Assembly (NCBI GenBank): GCA_031772625.1
Contig: CM062810.1
Span: 707,905,584-707,969,583, forward strand
Source: Pinus tabuliformis
Taxonomy: Eukaryota; Streptophyta; Pinopsida; Pinales; Pinaceae
Reading direction: 5' to 3'
DNA: 64,000 nucleotides
Positions 59,004-64,000 of this stretch are shown here, piece by piece (position 1 is the stretch's first letter; every line of letters begins with the position of its first letter). Position numbers and translations under genes: made by a program. The notes under the pieces are model-generated. The model was not told the DNA's origin. It made no database searches and saw only the letters and a program-made list of their open reading frames with translations.

Positions 59004-61037
59004 GTGGCTTAGCTTAAGTAAAATTTAATGAAATTAAAAAAAAATAAAAACATAAAATTTCATCACAAAAATAAAAACAACTAATATTGTTGAAAGCCAT
59101 CACCAAAAATTAAGAAAGATGATTAACTAATATTATTTATATTAACATACATGCACTTTAATATATATGTGTGTTTTATTTTTTATTAATATATATAACT
59201 TTTTATAATTAAAATTACTAAATATGTTTTTAATATAATTAAATTGAGAATATAGAGAAAAAAGTAAAAATAATGAAAATGGGAAATAATAGAACAAGAA
59301 AAAAAAATAAAAAAAATCGGAAAGTTAAATAAAAAGGAAATAAAACAAAAAAACAAAAAATTAGTCACTAATATAAATATTTTTACAACACATAATAAGA
59401 CCTCAACCAATCACTTATAAATAAATTTAAATAATAATAAAAATAGTAAAAATTGAATTCCTAATGTTAAACTATAGATAAATGACATAAATTTTTGGTC
59501 AAAGGCAAACTAATAAACAGTCAAAGCAAAACTAATTAGGTAATACTATGCTTGGGGCAAGTATAATAATTACATATTTATCAATTTTCTATTTTAAAAT
59601 ATTAGGTAAATCTTTTTTTAATATATTAAAATTTGATTTTCATATTATTTTATTAGCGGAGAGAGTTGGAATATTTTGACAAGGCTTGATTTGAAAATAT
59701 AATTGAAATTTCCTCAAGGTTTTGTTAAAATCTGACGAAATTTTCTAGAAATTTTGATTATAATTGTCAATCTTCAAGATTTTGAATGTCCCACTGAATT
59801 TTAATGGAGCTGAAGTCATTTCCATCATAAAAACAAAATTCAAACACTCCTACCAATAAATTATTTTAACTCAAATAAATTTATAACATCCACCCACCAC
59901 TAAATTACAATACATCCTATAAAATGTGAAAAAAGTGAAATGGTAAGATGTGTTACCAGTGATCTTACTTGCCATTCAACCAGGGAATGTGGCAGCCCAT
60001 CTCCCTAGTTCTCATATAGTGATCGATGAATCTCAATACATCCCATACCTAACCTCACCCACTTAATCTGACTCGCTCGGATTGACACCACTCGAGGCAT
60101 CAGCCCACTCCTTCATGGGAGGGCTAAGTCGAAACATGCAAAAATGATGGCCATCACAACCTTTGTAATGGCAATTCAATACAGCTTTTTCGGCCGCCAC
60201 CTCGACGTCCAATCTGCGACGTTTCCTCCAGAGCTAGTCAAACAGCACTCGAAGGTTTGGGTACCATTCTTTTTAGTCGTTTAACTAGGCATTTGGACAA
60301 ATTTTTTTAAAAAATAATCATATTTTTGATAGTAGAAATAGATTCAGTATCATCAAAAATTTCTTAAAACACTCAAAATTTTCAGATTTAATAACTATTA
60401 CTTGGATTTACAAAAATCCTTGCTAAAATTTTTCTAAACATAACCAAAATTTCCATAACTTTCCTGATAACTCCTCCGCCTTGTTAGCCTACGGTCCACT
60501 TTTCTTTGCAAGAAATGGCAAGGCATGGGTCAATCTCTTCGTTTCGCCCCCCCTGCTCATTACCAAACTTGAATCCCAAATTTACCTTTAGATTGCTCGG
60601 GGTTAGAGATAGAAATGATAGCTACCCGGCTAGCGAATTCCACTCCATTGTCACGGCTTTCTCCAATCTTAATGGCAACTGACATCTGGACTTGTCCAAA
60701 CAAAATCTCCCACTCAATTGGATTCCATGATAATTGATACGCAGCTCGGTTATGAACTATGAAAGATGGTTATGATCTGCATTATTTAAAATTAAAGTGG
60801 GAAAAAAATATAAAACTATATTTATTAATTTTTAAAAATCGGTGTGAACTACATATCTAAAAATTATAATTTATTTTACATTCAGAAGATTGTTGAAGAG
60901 TGTTTCTATTTTAATCTAGTAGAGATGGATATTTATTTATTAAATCTTTATCCTCTGACTATTAAATTATTAATAAATTAAATTTTTTAGAAACTTCTTT
61001 ACAAAATAAACACACTTAATAGTTGTTTGATTAAACT
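56977..61037. other. AT-rich noncoding DNA
   Basis: No gene supported. Contents: a 52-bp duplication (TATGAGAAATTTCATGACAC at 57622 and 57674), a TA microsatellite at about 58970-58997, an approximate duplication of GCCATCACCAAAAATTAAGA at 58932 and 59098, and a GC-richer island at about 59940-60260 (CACCACTCGAGGCATCAGCC near 60088) that might be a decayed LTR. The 88-codon frame 57396-57662 is unrecognised. Confidence 0.5.
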
Positions 61038-61518
61038 TTGGAAAAAATAAAAACGATTCTTACCGAATATTTAAAAAATAATGGAATGTTCTGGCTCTTT
61101 TTGCCACACGCGAATTCAAATTTTGCATATAACTTGAACTCGAAGTGGGACGTTGATGGCCTGCCCACTCCCCCTCCCAAAAAGCTATCGGATCAGAGTG
61201 ATTGTGACCGTTTGAAAGGCAGGCTACATAAGACAGCACATTCTCATTTGCATCTCATCTTCTCTGCTCTGCATCGCACTGGCTTCCTTTGTTTTCTGTC
61301 CATCTTTGTTTCCTTTGTTGCATGGCCATGCATTTTGGGATTTAAATATTTGTTTGTGTTGGTTTTTCACGGTTTGATTATAATTGTCACTGTTTTCTTT
61401 TTGGTTTTCTTCCATTGTGTTTGCATTGTTTGCCCAGGCGATTTTTTTTGTCGCTGTTATGTAGAGCAGAAGAATCTTTAAAGAATAAATCCTCGTTTTC
61501 CTTTCCGTGGAGGACCAG
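61038..61518 (+). other. Possible first exon / promoter region of an off-edge gene
   Basis: A 147-codon frame (61038-61481) has a hydrophobic second half that could be one or two membrane segments, but I recognise no family, and the frame may be chance in T-rich DNA. The G+C content rises from about 61130, and GAGGACCAG/GTATGC at 61518 is a good donor, so this may instead be an untranslated leader exon of a transcript continuing to the right. Confidence 0.25.
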
Positions 61519-61854
61519 GTATGCGTTTGTTTTTCTCTATATATGCCTTTTATACTGTGAACAGCCGGTTGGCTAAATGTATAGAACATACTTTATTCAT
61601 TATTTCTATTTCACAGTGAAGCAGAGGAAAATCACGAGGACATTATAGCGTAGATACGGTGCTTTTTGTTTTCTTTAGCAGTTTTTGCTTAATAGTTTTG
61701 ACTTGCATAATAAATTTGCAATAGGTGGAAAAAAGGTGGAAAAAAGGGTTTGCCATGGAGGGAAAATATGAGACGAGAAGCTTGGGTTTCTAATCTGTTT
61801 TTAATATCTGTTTATCCTCTTCAATCCGCCTGAGACGCGTTGTTTATCTTGCAG

Positions 61855-62647
61855 TGAAACTGGGGCGATGAGACGGTACAAGGTTACGAACGTGCCAAAT
61901 GATATTCGTACACTTTTCTGCCTCATTCATTGTATTCGGTAAGGTAAGTACCGATTTCTTTTTCAGTTTCTAAAAAAGATTGATAACAATTGGTTACTCT
62001 CTCTGCAGGTACTCTCTCTGTAGGCATGCGTGAGATCATTATCGGTATACTATCTCCAGTTACAAATTCTGTCAATCCATGTTTGGTCATTTCTAGGTCT
62101 ATCTGCTTCGTGTCCGTTGGATGCCGTAGATAAAGGGCTAACATCATAGAAAATCAAGGTTAACATTGATTTATCCTATATTTCCCTGCGCGTTTGCATT
62201 CTTTGTAGGGCATATTTTATTTTATTTTGTTTCAGAGAGCCCTCATAGTTGTTTTATGGTATTCTAAATACGGTACAACTTATGTATCAAACAGTTTTTA
62301 TTTATCATACTGGCAAGGGTTTCAATTTTTCGCACAGAGTCGCAATAGTTGTTCTATGATCTTATTGATATAGATTATATGGTTGTGCTAGTAATATATT
62401 TTTGCAGTGATTAATTATTTGAAACATGTCAAAAAGGGAAAGAGAGGGCCTCGCCACAACGAATTGAAGATCACGACCTTAGGTATGTTTTGGTTTATTT
62501 GAGCCGTGATTCAATATCTGTCTCTCAATTTTACAAATAGTTTGCGGTTGAATTGCAGGATAAAGAATGAAGAATACATGATGCCTTTAGTACTTTGGCG
62601 TTTTGAAGATAAAAGAGGGCGGAGAGCATATGAGATCATCACATGAG
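61855..62647 (+). other. Run of small candidate exons with consensus splice sites
   Basis: Acceptor/donor pairs bound short exon-like segments: 61855-61943 (TTGCAG ... GTAAGT), 62009-62044 (CTGCAG ... GTATAC), 62408-62482 (TTTGCAG ... GTATGT) and 62559-62647 (TTGCAG ... GTAGGT). None continues one open frame. The third holds a 13-codon frame starting MSKREREGLATTN and the fourth a 22-codon frame starting MMPLVLWRFEDKR, each with its own stop. This fits a multi-exon 5' leader with upstream ORFs or a long noncoding RNA. Chance pairing of splice words is a real alternative. Confidence 0.35.
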
Positions 62648-62799
62648 GTAGGTACACCTTTTTCATAGTATCCATTTAGGTAAAACCGCTAACCCTGTCG
62701 AAGATGCGGTTAACCTAGTTAATGAGTCTTGCTAATTAATTGTAATAATTATATAGAGATCTGTATCGCAAATTTGACTAAAAATGATTCTTGAAGCAA

Positions 62800-63180
62800 T
62801 GTTATCTGGAAGTTGCATAGATGATTAATGGAATTGTGTTAGTTGGGGATATGGTTCTGTTGCAAGATGTACGGAAAACAGAGAACGACGGGGAGAGGTG
62901 AAATCCATTGGAGTGGAGGAGCTTGATAGCTGATTTTCCTCGGTGGAGCGCTTCTTAGGTTTGGAGAGGTTAAACCTTTTTCAGTCAGTCTCCAGGCTCT
63001 GGCTCAGCAGGTTTTCGGGTCAATTCCGGTTTCCAGGTTTGGATTTCGATTCAGATTCAATTGCTGATGAAAATTTCAATTATTCTGTTCCCGAGGCTCC
63101 GAATTTCGATGTTTCGAATTCTAATTCAGATTTGAGGCTCAGGTTATTGATTATTTTGGTCATAGATTAAGCCCTTTCAT
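62800..63180 (+). other. Coding-like stretch before the right edge
   Basis: The frame 62943-63170 (no ATG at its start, GTG first) gives an Arg/Phe-rich segment followed by an acidic Asn/Ser/Asp-rich segment (ADENFNYSVPEAPNFDVSNS) of protein-like composition. It ends shortly after a possible donor CTCAG/GTTATT near 63140. I recognise no family. It may be an exon of the gene suggested by the upstream candidate exons. Confidence 0.3.
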
Positions 63181-63343
63181 TGATTATTTGGATTTCTGGA
63201 TGACAATTAATTTGGGAGCGCATGATTTTTGTTTTGTTTTGATTTATGGTTTCAAATGAGCTCTGCTTTGAAGCAGGTTAAAAGTTCACCACTGAGAAAG
63301 AAGATAATGTAAGAAATGTTTTTATTTCAGCCTAAGCGCTGTC

Positions 63344-63479
63344 CCATTTTTTCCATAGGTATGTTTGCTTGTTTGGTTTTCTTATCGTTTATATATAACT
63401 AGAATGGTTCCATTTTTTCCATAGGGATGTTTGCTTGTTTGTTTGGTTTTCTTATCGTTTATATATAGCTAGAATGGTT
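63344..63479. repeat. Tandem duplication, about 66-bp period, two copies
   Basis: CCATTTTTTCCATAGG starts at 63344 and again at 63410, each followed by ATGTTTGCTTG and TTTTCTTATCGTTTATATAT. Copy 2 has four extra bases (one more GTTT). A 22-bp duplication follows at 63650-63695. Confidence 0.92.
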
Positions 63480-64000
63480 GTAGAGATTGATTCTTTTCGA
63501 TCTTTTATTGCAGTCATTGCAGAGATGAGATACCATGCTGGAGGAGAGAATTTAAAAAGAGAACAAACTGCCAATCTGAATCAGCTAGATACACGTTTTA
63601 ATCATATTCTCTGTTGGTTATTCTAAATTAAACAACTAACCCTAGCTAACACCATAGGTTATATGATTATCACCATAGATTATATGATTATTCTCTTTAT
63701 GGCCCGTTTCTATCAAATTAAGCAGCGCTCAAAATTGTTAATTAAAGTCTATTTCCCTGAAACTTTACTAAAGGAACTAGATGACATGGAAAGCAACTTT
63801 TCGCAAAAATCAGATGATTATAGATGATTACATTGGCGAGCTATGTAGGTGTATTAATGTCATGTACTATTTATGTCAAATTTCAGGTTGTTGCTTCATT
63901 TTTAGGGATTGTATTGATCAGGATTCCTTGATCTCAGTGATCCTTGAGTAGCCTGTACTCCTTCCCAGGGCCACAAAATAGTTTGGGTTTGTGTGTAATT

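Noticed and set aside
59940..60260. Possible 5S rRNA or structural RNA gene in a GC-richer island
   Set aside because: The conserved internal words of plant 5S rRNA are not there; no repeat pairing or terminal structure was found.

Overview
The window reads as intergenic nuclear DNA of a seed plant. It is built almost entirely from old, mutated transposable elements plus a few fragments of host genes. The host fragments (a plant O-fucosyltransferase, a peroxisomal enoyl-CoA delta-isomerase and a hydroxyproline O-galactosyltransferase exon), the L1-type LINEs carrying a plant RNase H domain, the Met-tRNA-primed LTR elements and the 5' splice sites all point to a land plant. The very low gene density and heavily decayed elements suggest a large-genome lineage, most likely a gymnosperm; that last step is inference. 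I found no intact host protein gene, no rRNA, no functional tRNA and no CRISPR.

Layout. 1-2.6 kb: a short LTR retrotransposon whose 5' LTR is cut by the window edge. 2.7-3.4 kb: remnant of a LINE 3' end. 4.5-12.0 kb: a nearly full-length L1-type LINE on the minus strand (LINE-A) with an imperfect 13-bp target-site duplication. 12.0-16 kb: AT-rich repeats interrupted by a 5'-truncated plus-strand LINE (LINE-B). 16.3-22.9 kb: an LTR element with 1.13-kb LTRs that has gag (three zinc knuckles) and no pol. 24.2-25.7 kb: a minus-strand retroposed insertion with an exact 15-bp target-site duplication. 26.9-27.1 kb: a tRNA-derived SINE with an exact 17-bp duplication. 29.2-34.2 kb: a minus-strand Ty1/copia element with 1.62-kb LTRs that encodes gag and protease only. 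34.2-35.5 kb: another LINE 3' end with RNase H (LINE-C). 36.8-40.2 kb: two copies of a second LINE family facing each other (LINE-D and LINE-E). 43.3-50.7 kb: the best-preserved LINE (LINE-F), plus strand. 51.1-55.0 kb: three unrelated host-gene fragments side by side. 55.4-57.0 kb: a direct-repeat pair enclosing a 36-bp minisatellite. 57-61 kb: AT-rich noncoding DNA. 61.2-64 kb: a run of plausible small exons with good splice sites, perhaps the 5' part of a transcription unit that leaves the window on the right.

Themes. Both dated LTR elements lack reverse transcriptase, so they could only have moved with enzymes supplied in trans. The stop codons in LINE-F are all TAG or TGA, as expected if methylated cytosines decayed after silencing. 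Three RNase H-bearing LINEs each carry extra reading-frame-like sequence downstream of RNase H; this is the most promising undescribed feature, although chance frames are not excluded. Two-copy tandem duplications of about 40 to 230 bp recur throughout.
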